DNA of 64,000 nt. It comes from Prescottella equi (lineage in GTDB: Bacteria > Actinomycetota > Actinomycetes > Mycobacteriales > Mycobacteriaceae). Of the stretch, positions 43,690 to 53,417 are shown piece after piece. A program made the translations under genes and the position numbers. The stretch covers positions 248,001 through 312,000 of the forward strand of contig NZ_LWTX01000005.1 in assembly GCF_002094305.1 (NCBI RefSeq), read 5' to 3'. The notes below the pieces were generated by a model, which searched no databases, was not told where the DNA came from, and saw nothing but the letters and a program-made list of their open reading frames with translations. The number at the start of each line of letters is the position of its first letter. Position 1 is the first letter of the stretch.

Positions 43690-44700
43690 ATGGGGAGAAC
43701 ATCGGGTGTCTCGTCGTCGCACGGAGAGCCACTGAACGCAGTGGATCGCTTCTTGATCGATGCCCTCGTGCAGAACGGCCGCGTCTCCTTCACCACCCTC
43801 GCGGCCCAGGTCGGCGTCTCGGGCACCACTGTGCGCCGGCGTCTCGCGGCACTCGAACGGCGCGGGGTGATCCGCGGCTACACCGTGGTGGTCGATCCCG
43901 GGACTCTCGGCGAGCCCACCACGGCCCTGTTCAGCATCAAACCGCGGGGGCAGGCACCGGCGAGACGATCGATTGCCGACAGGCTGCGCCGCCTACCGCA
44001 GATCACCGCGAGTTTCACCATGTCGGGCGATCGTCCGAACATTGCGGTCGGCCGGTTTACCAGCCCGGAGAAGGCAGAGTCCCTCGCCGCCCGGCTCCGG
44101 GACGACCTGAGTGCCCGGGTGAACATCGACTTCGTCCTCAAGACGAGGTTCGGCGACGCCGTCTGGTCACCCGATTCGACGACCGCTCCGGCGCTGCGCG
44201 ACACCGATCGGACCTTGATCGACCTACTCATGATGGACGGGCGCGCGTCGCTGGACTCCCTCGCCAAGAAGACGCACCTCTCCAAGTCCACGGTGCACAA
44301 ACGCCTCCAGGTGCTCCAGGAACGCGGGGTGATCCGCGGCTACACCACGCTGGTCGATTCCGGAGCACTGGGGCTGCCCGTCACCGCCGTCTTCGCCATC
44401 AAGTCGAATGCCGCGACCGCCGTCGAACCGTCGAAGTTCGGCAAGCTGCACGGCTTCCCCGAGATCGGGGCCTGCTACACACTGTCCGGCCGCAGATCGT
44501 CCGTGGCCGTCGGCACGTATCGGGACATCGCCGCCGCCCGCACCGCGGCCGACCGGCTCGGCGAGCAACTGCACACCGTCGTGAACGTCGACTTCGTGCT
44601 CGCCACCGACTTCGATCGGCACCAGTGGCCCCGACACCGCGGCGGCGGGCAACAATGTTCCTATGACGAAGCACCCGGTGACCTCCAGCCCGTCCGATGA
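43690..44700 (+). CDS. Tandemly duplicated Lrp/AsnC regulator
   Basis: 336 residues made of two consecutive Lrp/AsnC modules. The first HTH is LNAVDRFLIDALVQNGRVSF with TTVRRRLAALERRGVIRGYT; the second is LRDTDRTLIDLLMMDGRASL with STVHKRLQVLQERGVIRGYT. Each is followed by a RAM-type ligand-binding half (TLGEPTTALFSIKPRG and ALGLPVTAVFAIKSNA). One chain therefore equals a covalent Lrp dimer. ATG at 43690 matches a leaderless promoter (TACCGT 7 nt upstream). Its end overlaps the oligopeptidase start by 38 bp, suggesting co-expression. Confidence 0.87.
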   Translation: MGRTSGVSSSHGEPLNAVDRFLIDALVQNGRVSFTTLAAQVGVSGTTVRRRLAALERRGVIRGYTVVVDPGTLGEPTTALFSIKPRGQAPARRSIADRLRRLPQITASFTMSGDRPNIAVGRFTSPEKAESLAARLRDDLSARVNIDFVLKTRFGDAVWSPDSTTAPALRDTDRTLIDLLMMDGRASLDSLAKKTHLSKSTVHKRLQVLQERGVIRGYTTLVDSGALGLPVTAVFAIKSNAATAVEPSKFGKLHGFPEIGACYTLSGRRSSVAVGTYRDIAAARTAADRLGEQLHTVVNVDFVLATDFDRHQWPRHRGGGQQCSYDEAPGDLQPVR

Positions 44701-46708
44701 TCCCCACCTCTGGCTCGAGGACGTCACCGGCGACGACGCCCTCGCCTGGGTCCGCGAGCACAACGACAAGACCGTGGCCGACTTCGCCGGCACCACCGCG
44801 TTCGAGCAGTTGGAGTCGAAGGTTCGCGCGATCCTCGACACCGACGCGCGCATCCCCTACTCGCGCCGCCGCGGGAAGTACCTCTACAACTTCTGGCGCG
44901 ACGCCGACCATGTGCGCGGGCTGTGGCGGCGGACCACGATGGACCAGTTCCGGCGCGACACCCCCGAATGGGAGATCCTCGTCGACGTCGACGAGCTCGC
45001 CGACCGCGAGGGTGAGAACTGGGTGTGGTCGGGCGCGCAGGTGCTGCGCCCCGAGCAGAACCTGGCGCTGATCAGCCTGTCCCGCGGCGGCGCCGACGCC
45101 GTCGTGGTGCGCGAGTTCGACCTCGAATCGTTGACGTTCAAGGACGACGCCGACGGCTTCCGCATCGAGGAAGCCAAGACCGACATCGGGTGGATCGACG
45201 CCGAGAGTGTTTTCGTCGGAACCAATTTCGGCGACGGCACGCTCACCGACTCCGGCTACCCGCGACTGGCGAAGCGGTGGCGCCGGGGCACCCCGCTGGC
45301 CGACGCCGTCACCGTGTTCGAGGGTGAGCAGACCGACGTCGCGATCTCCGCATGGCACGACAGCACCCCTGGGTTCGAGCGCAGCTTCGTCGAACGGGCC
45401 GTCGACTTCTACACGTCGCAGCGATTCCAGCTCCTCGACGACGGTTCGCTGATCCGCATCGACACCCCCGAGGACGCGCGCATCTCCGCGTACCGGGAGT
45501 GGCTGCTGGTGCGTCCGCGCTCCCCGTGGACCGTCGGCGACACCACCTACCCGGCCGGGTCGCTGCTGGCCGCGAAGTACGACGACTTCCTCGCCGGCTC
45601 CCGCGAGCTCACGGTGCTGTTCGAGCCCGACGAGCACACGTCGCTCGAGCAGTACTCGTGGACCCGGAACCACCTGCTGATGGTGACGCTCTCCGACGTC
45701 CAGTCCCACGTCCACGTCCTCACCCCCGGCGAGAACGGCTGGAAGACAACACCGCTGGAGGGCCTCCCGGAGCTGACGTCGACCGAGATCATCGACACCG
45801 ATCCGCGCGAGAGCGACGACTTCTTCCTCAACTCCAGCGGCTACCTCACTCCGGCGACCCTGTTCTCCGGCACCGTCGGCGGACCGCTCGAGGCGCTCAA
45901 GTCGGCGCCCGCCTTCTTCGACACCGCCGGACTGGCCGTCGCCCAGCACTTCGCCGAGTCCGCCGACGGCACCCGCATCCCCTACTTCGTGGTGCGGCGC
46001 GAGGGCGCGCCCGTAGGTCCGACGTTGCTGTACGGCTACGGCGGCTTCGAGAACTCGATGACGCCCGGCTACAGCGGCATCAACGGCACCGCGTGGCTGC
46101 AGCGCGGCGGCACCTACGTGGTGGCGAACATCCGCGGCGGCGGCGAGTACGGGCCGCAGTGGCACACGCAGGCAGTGCGCGAGGGCCGGCACAAGGTCTA
46201 CGAGGACTTCGCCGCGGTGGCCCGCGATCTCGTCGACCGCGGCATCACCACCGCGGAGCAGCTGGGCGCGCAGGGCGGCAGCAACGGTGGCCTGCTGATG
46301 GGCGTCATGCTCACCAAGTACCCGGAGTTGTTCGGCGCCATCGTGTGCCAGGTGCCGCTGCTCGACATGAAGCGCTACCACCTGCTGCTCGCGGGCGCGT
46401 CGTGGATGGCCGAGTACGGCGACCCCGACAACCCCGACGACTGGGCGTTCATCTCCGACTACTCGCCGTACCAGAACACCAGCGCCACAGCGGCATACCC
46501 GCCGATCCTCATCGCCACGTCCACCCGCGACGACCGCGTCCACCCCGGGCACGCCCGGAAGATGGCCGCGCGACTCGAGGACGAAGGCCACGAGGTCCAC
46601 TACTACGAGAACATCGAGGGCGGGCACGGCGGCGCCGCGGACAATGCGCAGGCCGCGTTCAAGTCGGCCCTCACCTACACGTTCCTGTGGGACAAGCTGG
46701 CCCGGTGA
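44663..46708 (+). CDS. Prolyl oligopeptidase family serine peptidase (S9A)
   Basis: 681 residues, cytoplasmic. N-terminal DPHLWLEDVTGDDALAWV and a beta-propeller lead to the catalytic domain with nucleophile Ser540 in GAQGGSNGGLLMG, Asp in TSTRDDRVHPGHA and His in IEGGHGGAADN. It cleaves short proline-containing peptides. The closest recalled counterpart is Rv0457c of M. tuberculosis, in keeping with local gene order. The start at 44663 overlaps the Lrp gene and the stop overlaps the next gene (GTGA). Confidence 0.92.
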   Translation: MTKHPVTSSPSDDPHLWLEDVTGDDALAWVREHNDKTVADFAGTTAFEQLESKVRAILDTDARIPYSRRRGKYLYNFWRDADHVRGLWRRTTMDQFRRDTPEWEILVDVDELADREGENWVWSGAQVLRPEQNLALISLSRGGADAVVVREFDLESLTFKDDADGFRIEEAKTDIGWIDAESVFVGTNFGDGTLTDSGYPRLAKRWRRGTPLADAVTVFEGEQTDVAISAWHDSTPGFERSFVERAVDFYTSQRFQLLDDGSLIRIDTPEDARISAYREWLLVRPRSPWTVGDTTYPAGSLLAAKYDDFLAGSRELTVLFEPDEHTSLEQYSWTRNHLLMVTLSDVQSHVHVLTPGENGWKTTPLEGLPELTSTEIIDTDPRESDDFFLNSSGYLTPATLFSGTVGGPLEALKSAPAFFDTAGLAVAQHFAESADGTRIPYFVVRREGAPVGPTLLYGYGGFENSMTPGYSGINGTAWLQRGGTYVVANIRGGGEYGPQWHTQAVREGRHKVYEDFAAVARDLVDRGITTAEQLGAQGGSNGGLLMGVMLTKYPELFGAIVCQVPLLDMKRYHLLLAGASWMAEYGDPDNPDDWAFISDYSPYQNTSATAAYPPILIATSTRDDRVHPGHARKMAARLEDEGHEVHYYENIEGGHGGAADNAQAAFKSALTYTFLWDKLAR

Positions 46709-47706
46709 CCGCCCGACGTCGTTTCGGCGCGGTCCCGGTTCTCGTCGCCGCCGCGCTGCTCGGCCTCGCACCCGCAGCCGGGGCGGGCGGCGTCCCGAAC
46801 TCGGCTGCCCTGCAACCGGCGTCGGGCGCGCTCATCACCCGGGTCGAGAACATCACCGACCGCTGGGTCCGAGTGTTCGTGTACTCGCCCGCGATGCAGT
46901 CGGAGCAGGAGGTGCAGGTGCTGCTGCCCCGCGACACCTCCGTGCCGCATCCGAGCCTGTACCTGCTCGACGGTCGGTCCGCCTCCCCCGGTCTGAGCAC
47001 GTGGACCACGCAGGGTGACGCTGTGAAGTTCTTCGAGGACAAGCCGGTGAACGTCGTCCTGACCACCGGTGGCCGCGCCGGGTACTACACCGACTGGGAC
47101 CGGCCCGACCCCGTCCTCGGCATCAACAAGTGGGAGACGTTCCTGGCCCGGGAGCTGCCGCCGCTGATCGACGACCGGTTCGGCGGCAACGGCATCCGCT
47201 CGATCGCGGGACTGTCGATGGGCGCACAGTCCGCGATGATGCTGGCGATGCGCTCGCGCGGCCTGTACCGCGGCGTCGCCGCCTACAGCGGGTGCTACGA
47301 ATCCGCCACACCCCTCGGCCAGGCGCAGATGGCGTCGACCGTGACCATCGAGCGCGGCGGCATCGAGAACATGTGGGGCCGGTTCGACGACCCGAAGTGG
47401 GCCGAGCACGACGTCCTCCTGGGCGCCGAGAAGCTGCGCGGCACCACGCTGTACGTCTCCACGGGCACCGGTGTGCCCGGGCCGCACGAGACCCTCGACA
47501 ACCCCGACCTCGTCGCGCACGTGGTGCGCGGCGGACCGGTGGAGGCCGGTGCCAACTTCTGCACCCGCCGGCTCGACGACCGCCTGCGCGCGCTCGGCAT
47601 CGCGGCCACCGTCGTCTACAACCCGGTGGGTGTGCACGCGTGGACGTACTGGCGCGACGAACTGGCCAGGTCGTGGCCGACACTCGCGACCTCCCTGGAC
47701 ATCTGA
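46705..47706 (+). CDS. Secreted antigen-85-like esterase / mycolyltransferase family protein
   Basis: 333 residues with a Sec signal (VPVLVAAALLGLAPAAGAGG). The alpha/beta-hydrolase fold of the antigen 85/Cmt group is indicated by VQVLLPRDTSVPHPSLYLLDGRSASPG, YYTDWDRPDP, WETFLARELPPLIDDRFGGNG, nucleophile Ser171 in AGLSMGAQSAMM, and His in NPVGVHAWTYWRDEL. Such proteins transfer mycolates onto trehalose or arabinogalactan in the cell envelope. GTG at 46705 overlaps the oligopeptidase stop by 4 bp. Which acceptor it uses is not visible. Confidence 0.85.
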   Translation: MTARRRFGAVPVLVAAALLGLAPAAGAGGVPNSAALQPASGALITRVENITDRWVRVFVYSPAMQSEQEVQVLLPRDTSVPHPSLYLLDGRSASPGLSTWTTQGDAVKFFEDKPVNVVLTTGGRAGYYTDWDRPDPVLGINKWETFLARELPPLIDDRFGGNGIRSIAGLSMGAQSAMMLAMRSRGLYRGVAAYSGCYESATPLGQAQMASTVTIERGGIENMWGRFDDPKWAEHDVLLGAEKLRGTTLYVSTGTGVPGPHETLDNPDLVAHVVRGGPVEAGANFCTRRLDDRLRALGIAATVVYNPVGVHAWTYWRDELARSWPTLATSLDI

Positions 47707-47717
47707 CCCGACAAACG

Positions 47718-47754
47718 AAGGCGGCCCCTGCGCAGTCTGCGCGGGGGCCGCCTT
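47718..47754. terminator. Bidirectional terminator
   Basis: AAGGCGGCCCC / GGGGCCGCCTT plus an inner GCGCA / TGCGC stem with a 3-nt loop, followed by T residues on the plus strand. It separates the mycolyltransferase-like gene from the convergent small peptide gene. Confidence 0.8.
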
Positions 47755-47773
47755 TCGAAACTCGGGGTGGAGA

Positions 47774-47914
47774 CTAGCTCAGCGAGCTCAGCGAACCGGT
47801 GTCCAGCGAGCCGGAGGCTGCGCCGCCGCCGGCGCTGCCCGAGCTGAGGCTGTTGAGCGCAGACACGAGGGACTTGACGGCATCGAGGATGGCGATGATC
47901 TCAGACGAACCCAT
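47774..47914 (-). CDS. 46-residue amphipathic peptide, PorA/PorH-like candidate
   Basis: Begins MGSSEIIAILDAVKSLVSAL, then NSLSSGSAGGGAASGSLDTG and SLSSLS. The first 24 residues can form an amphipathic helix (IIAILDAVKSLVSALNSL), followed by a Gly/Ser/Ala-rich tail. It has no signal peptide. AGGAG 5 nt before the ATG is an excellent ribosome site. It shares size, style and Leu/Ser/Gly bias with the two peptides near 41 kb. In C. glutamicum, porH-porA lie beside groEL2; this gene lies 1.5 kb from groEL2 here. The function is inference. Confidence 0.6.
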   Translation of the reverse strand: MGSSEIIAILDAVKSLVSALNSLSSGSAGGGAASGSLDTGSLSSLS

Positions 47915-48039
47915 GGGGACTCCTGCAATTGCTGTGTGGTGGTACGCCCCTGATCGAAGCGCTGCGGTCAATATAACGGTGCGGATACAGGAATGCACCG
48001 GATTGACGCATTAACACGGGATGAAAATCGAGGGTGAGA

Positions 48040-48876
48040 TCAACCGAGGTCACGGATCCACTCCGCGATTCGATCGACCGTGCTGTCCGGGGTGCTTATC
48101 CACCCGTTGTGGCCCAACGGTTCGGGTTGGTGCCACACGGTCACCTCGGAACCCGACAATTTGTTCAAAAGGTTGGCCGACGCGCTGCGCGGTGCCAGGT
48201 CGTCGCCCTCGATCGAAATCGACAGCACGGGCAGTTTCAGCCGTCCGATCCGCTCCTCGTAGTCGATGTCCGCGCCTGCCGGCTCGATACGCCCGCTGCG
48301 CGCGAACCGCGACCAGTCCGAGATCAGCACCCGCGACTGCCGACCGAAACCGCCGACGTCCAACCGGTCCCCGGGCCAGAACCCGGCGACACTCGCCGTG
48401 ATCGACATGGCCGCCGAACCCAGCAGCACGCCGGGAGAGCGGGTTCCGGGAAAACCTCGGTAATACGGCGAACCGGACGCCACCAGGATCAGCCCGCCCA
48501 GCCGCCCTCGGATCCGAGCCGCGTACATCACTCCGAGTTGCCCGCCCATGCTGTGCCCCAACAGGAACGGCGTGCTGGCGTCGAACCGCTCCCGAACCAC
48601 CTCGAACATCGCCGGCAGGTCCACCGACACCAGTTCCTGGTAGCCGAACGCGCTCGACGCGCTCGGCCGCGGCCGACTGTCCCCCTGCCCGCGCAGCTCG
48701 CACGTCGCCGCGCAGAAGCCGTGGTCGACAATCGAATTGGCGAACCTGTCGTAGAACGCGCCGGGGATACCGAGCCCCGGGACGATCACCACGACGGGCG
48801 CACCCTCGGGCCCGGGAAACAGCCGGACCGGCGTCGTCGTCCCGTCGGGCATCTGGATCGGCACGGTCTCCACCAC
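48040..48876 (-). CDS. Alpha/beta hydrolase
   Basis: 278 residues. Nucleophile elbow FLLGHSMGGQLGVM, N-terminal VVIVPGLGIPGAFYDRFA, ELRGQGDSRPRP, candidate Asp in ISIEGDDLAP and His in EPLGHNGWI. Resembles serine aminopeptidase/lysophospholipase-like S33 hydrolases; substrate unknown. The start is GTG at 48876, with TAGGCT 6 nt upstream on the minus strand predicting a leaderless mRNA; an adjacent GTG is an alternative. Divergent from pspC across a repeat-bearing region. Confidence 0.82.
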   Translation of the reverse strand: MVETVPIQMPDGTTTPVRLFPGPEGAPVVVIVPGLGIPGAFYDRFANSIVDHGFCAATCELRGQGDSRPRPSASSAFGYQELVSVDLPAMFEVVRERFDASTPFLLGHSMGGQLGVMYAARIRGRLGGLILVASGSPYYRGFPGTRSPGVLLGSAAMSITASVAGFWPGDRLDVGGFGRQSRVLISDWSRFARSGRIEPAGADIDYEERIGRLKLPVLSISIEGDDLAPRSASANLLNKLSGSEVTVWHQPEPLGHNGWISTPDSTVDRIAEWIRDLG

Positions 48877-48942
48877 GGTTCGAGCCTATGCCCACGCCGT
48901 CCGCGAGACCCGGCATTCGGCGGCGCTGCCTACGCCGAGAGG

Positions 48943-49016
48943 TCACACACCACCTGTCGGCGTCACACAGCGAATGCGTGCGCACGCGGTGTGTGACGCC
49001 CACGAACGGTGTGTGA
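48943..49016. repeat. Cluster of four TCACACAC/GTGTGTGA repeats in a divergent intergenic region
   Basis: TCACACAC at 48943, TCACACA at 48963, GTGTGTGA at 48989 and 49009. The two middle copies form an inverted repeat, GGCGTCACAC (48959-48968) with GTGTGACGCC (48991-49000). Outer copies are placed about 20 bp away on each side, so the whole cluster is roughly symmetrical. Could be an array of regulator sites for the flanking hydrolase or pspC genes, or a REP-like element. Confidence 0.5.
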
Positions 49017-49136
49017 ACTCGACCGCGCCGGGTTCGACGGCGGCGCCCCACACCACACCCCGAACCGAAAGATCAGGGTGCAGATCGGGGGGAATCCCGA
49101 TGGTTTCACGGCCCGCCGCGCACCAGACTCGATGTC

Positions 49137-49337
49137 ATGACCTCCAGCGAATTGCCCCGCCCGTTCGTCCGCTCCAGCAGCCAGCGCATGCTCTCCGGCG
49201 TGTGCGGCGGCATCGCCGAGTACTTCGGCATCGACGTCAACCTCGTGCGCGTCGCCGCCGTCGTCGGCGCGTTCGTCTCGTTCGGCACCGTCGCGCTGAT
49301 CTACCTCGCGGCCTGGATGATCATGCCCAGCGAGTGA
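49137..49337 (+). CDS. PspC domain membrane protein
   Basis: 66 residues, a stand-alone PspC domain: FVRSSSQRMLSGVCGGIAEYFGIDVNLVRV followed by one transmembrane helix (VGAFVSFGTVALIYLAAWMIM) and PSE. In the phage-shock response PspC senses envelope stress; single-domain forms are common in actinobacteria. No PspA gene is nearby. Followed by a strong terminator shared with groEL2. Confidence 0.9.
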   Translation: MTSSELPRPFVRSSSQRMLSGVCGGIAEYFGIDVNLVRVAAVVGAFVSFGTVALIYLAAWMIMPSE

Positions 49338-49366
49338 CCGCTGCACCGCGGCGGATGCGAAATGCG

Positions 49367-49403
49367 AGAAGCCCGGGACACCGTGATGGTGTCCCGGGCT
49401 TCT
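49367..49403. terminator. Bidirectional terminator, 16-bp stem
   Basis: AGAAGCCCGGGACACC / GGTGTCCCGGGCTTCT around a 5-nt loop, with T-rich flank on the plus side. It sits between convergent pspC and groEL2. Confidence 0.9.
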
Positions 49404-49439
49404 TCGTCTTACCTGAGCTCAGGCGTTCCGATCGTCAGA

Positions 49440-51128
<1,689 letters not shown>

Positions 51129-51204
51129 TTACGCTTCCGGCCAGGCTCGGTGCCCGCGACGGACGACCAGGGGTGTCTAGGTACCCGGTCTCACCGTCCC
51201 GACC

Positions 51205-51229
51205 TGGCACTCACGTGTCGCGAGTGCCA
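51205..51229. promoter_or_regulatory. CIRCE element 1 (HrcA operator)
   Basis: TGGCACTC-N9-GAGTGCCA, perfect 8-bp arms with the canonical 9-bp spacer, about 140 bp upstream of groEL2. Confidence 0.9.
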
Positions 51230-51238
51230 AGTGCCTTT

Positions 51239-51265
51239 TTAGCACTCGTAGGGGGTGAGTGCAAC
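51239..51265. promoter_or_regulatory. CIRCE element 2 (HrcA operator)
   Basis: TTAGCACTC-N9-GAGTGCAAC, close to the consensus TTAGCACTC-N9-GAGTGCTAA. The groEL2 promoter probably lies across the two CIRCE copies. Confidence 0.88.
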
Positions 51266-51308
51266 GTCCGGGAGGGGCCTGCACGGTCACGAATGGGGCG
51301 CCCGATCG

Positions 51309-51833
51309 TTACCGACCGAGGCAGGTCTGCCCGGTCTTCAGATTCCACGCGAACGACAGCGGACCCATGCAGTTGACGCCGCCCTGCTCGGCCGTCGCAC
51401 CCGAGCCCCAGCCGGCGACCGCGAACGTCGCGAAACCGTCGTCGGCCCACGAGTGGGCGATGCCGCCACCGATCGCCAGCGCGAGCGACTGACCGTTGCC
51501 ACGCGACGCGCTCAGCGCGGTGCCGTAACCGGTCGCGAGGCTGTTGGACGAGCCCAGATCCTGCGCGACCGACACGGCAGTGCCGCTGTCCATCGCCGCC
51601 GAGCGGGCCACGCCCTGCTCGAAGGCCTGCGCGCCACAGCTCGCGAACTCCGACACCTGGATGTCGTTGGGCGACATCGGGGACGTGCACACCACGGGCG
51701 CGGCCGACGCGGAACCCGCACCGATCAGCGAAATGCCCGCAGCCAGACCGATTCCCGCGACAGCGGCAACCGCCGTCCGAGTCATCCGTCGACCGAGGTT
51801 CGAGATCGCACCGAAGCGGGAAATGGTCGACAT
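51309..51833 (-). CDS. Small secreted protein (DUF6764-like, tentative)
   Basis: 174 residues. The signal region includes MTRTAVAAVAGIGLAAGISL with an ASA-AP cleavage site after a positively charged N-terminus. The mature part starts APVVCTSPMSPNDIQVSEFASCG and ends LSFAWNLKTGQTCLGR, with four Cys in total and repeating Gly/Ala/Ser segments (GTALSASRGNGQSLALAIGGG). The layout recalls DUF6764 secreted proteins of Rhodococcus/Nocardia, a call from memory. AAGGAG before the ATG at 51833 fixes the start. It is upstream of groEL2 in the same direction but separated by the CIRCE promoter. Confidence 0.75.
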   Translation of the reverse strand: MSTISRFGAISNLGRRMTRTAVAAVAGIGLAAGISLIGAGSASAAPVVCTSPMSPNDIQVSEFASCGAQAFEQGVARSAAMDSGTAVSVAQDLGSSNSLATGYGTALSASRGNGQSLALAIGGGIAHSWADDGFATFAVAGWGSGATAEQGGVNCMGPLSFAWNLKTGQTCLGR

Positions 51834-51943
51834 GCAGACTCCTTCACGAGCGGGAAAGCAGAGAGCTGAGCGTGCCCGGAACAGTACCCGCAGCGGACCG
51901 CGATACCCGGGATTTCGATAGCACGCCGAAGAAGCTCGGCGCG

Positions 51944-52723
51944 TCACCCGAGCCGATCGAGCAGCGCCGGCAGGTCCGCGACCGAGTCGAGGATGTGGTC
52001 GGGCCGATCCACCGCCAGATCGAGCACCGGCTGCCGGAACTTGCCGGTGCGCACCAGCACCCCGGTCATGCCCACCCGCTGCGCCGGCAACACGTCGCTG
52101 CGGAAGTCGTCACCCACCATCACAGTCGACGCCGGATCGGCGCCCATCAGTTCGGCCGCGGTGAGGAAACCCGCGAGCGACGGCTTGCCCACCGACACGA
52201 TCCGCGACCCCGACGCGTCCTCGAGGCCCGGCAGGTACGCGCCCGTGTCCAGTCGCAGCCCGTCCGACTCGGACCACATCAGCGCGCGGTGCATCGCGAC
52301 CACCGGCACGCCCGAGACCATCAGGTCCAGCACCCGGCTGAGCGCCTCATGGGTGAACTCCGGGCCCGCGCCACCGATCACGACGACGCGCGGGTCGACG
52401 TCGTCGAACTCGACGTCCGGCATGTCGGCGCGGATGTCGCCGTGATTGAGCAGCAGCACCGGCTCGCCCGGATACGTCGAGCGCAGGTACTCGGTGGTGA
52501 GCCGCGCAGCCGTCACGATCTCCTCCGGCCGGACGTCGAAGCCGGCGGCACCCAGCGCCGCCGCGATCTCGTCGCACGTCCGGGACGTCGTGTTGGTGAG
52601 GAACGCGCGGACGCCGCCGCGTCGGCGCACCTCCGCGAGCGCCTCCACGGCGCCCGGCACCGGCTTCCAGGAGGTGACGAGCACCCCGTCGATGTCGAAC
52701 AGCACGCCCTCGACCCCGGTCAT
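51944..52723 (-). CDS. HAD superfamily phosphatase, subfamily IIA
   Basis: 259 residues. Motif I FDIDGVLVTSWKPVPGA carries the nucleophile and acid Asp residues; motif II is FLTNTTSRT, the Lys is in VSVGKPSLAGF and motif IV is VMVGDDFRSDVLPAQRVGM. This is the NagD/PLP-phosphatase-like IIA group with a C2 cap (LLLNHGDIRADMPD region). Substrate unknown. ATG at 52723 is 7 nt after TACCCT on the minus strand, indicating a leaderless mRNA. Confidence 0.88.
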   Translation of the reverse strand: MTGVEGVLFDIDGVLVTSWKPVPGAVEALAEVRRRGGVRAFLTNTTSRTCDEIAAALGAAGFDVRPEEIVTAARLTTEYLRSTYPGEPVLLLNHGDIRADMPDVEFDDVDPRVVVIGGAGPEFTHEALSRVLDLMVSGVPVVAMHRALMWSESDGLRLDTGAYLPGLEDASGSRIVSVGKPSLAGFLTAAELMGADPASTVMVGDDFRSDVLPAQRVGMTGVLVRTGKFRQPVLDLAVDRPDHILDSVADLPALLDRLG

Positions 52724-52855
52724 GAATCCGAGGGTAACCAGCGCGACCGGTCCGTGCTGCGCTGCCGGAAAAGTGACCTGCTGCACAACGGACGCTAGGA
52801 TCGACCGGTACGCGTGACCTCCTGTACCACCTAACCCGAAACCGGAGAGCCGACC

Positions 52856-53323
52856 GTGACGAACACCCTCGAAGCCAGCATCGAGATCGCCGCCACCCCG
52901 CAGGACGTGTGGACGATCGTGTCCGACCTCAAGCGGATGGGCGAGTGGAGCCCGCAGTGCCGCAAGATGCGTGTGTCCGGCGAGGTCCGAGAGGGCACCA
53001 AGACGTTCAACATCAACCGCAAGGGCTTCCTGGTGTGGCCGACGACGTCCAAGGTCGTCCGCTTCGAGCCCAACAAGGCCATCGCGTTCCGGGTCAACGA
53101 GAACCGCACCATCTGGTCGTACACCCTCGAGCCCACCGAGACCGGTACCCGCGTCGTCGAGCGCCGTGAGGCCCCCACCGGCACCAGCCAGGTATCGCAG
53201 TTCCTGATCAAGACCGTCCTCGGCGGCGCCGAGTCCTTCGAGGCCGACATGATCGTCGGGATGAACGCGACCCTCGCGCGTATCAAGAACGAGGCCGAAG
53301 CCCTCGCCGTCGGCTCCCGGTAG
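52856..53323 (+). CDS. SRPBCC/START-like polyketide cyclase family protein
   Basis: 155 residues, helix-grip fold: LEASIEIAATPQDVWTIVSDLKRMGEWSP is the standard N-terminal signature of SRPBCC (polyketide cyclase/dehydrase-like) proteins, followed by beta strands and the C-terminal helix MIVGMNATLARIKNEAEAL. It probably binds a lipid or hydrophobic ligand. GTG at 52856 with GGAGA upstream. Confidence 0.85.
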   Translation: MTNTLEASIEIAATPQDVWTIVSDLKRMGEWSPQCRKMRVSGEVREGTKTFNINRKGFLVWPTTSKVVRFEPNKAIAFRVNENRTIWSYTLEPTETGTRVVERREAPTGTSQVSQFLIKTVLGGAESFEADMIVGMNATLARIKNEAEALAVGSR

Positions 53324-53417
53324 CACATCGCGACCCACCGGTTCTCGGTGGTCACGTAACCTGTGTCAGCACGAGCGGCACACGCCGCCGTCACACTCGA
53401 ACAGGTAAGAGGAGCCC

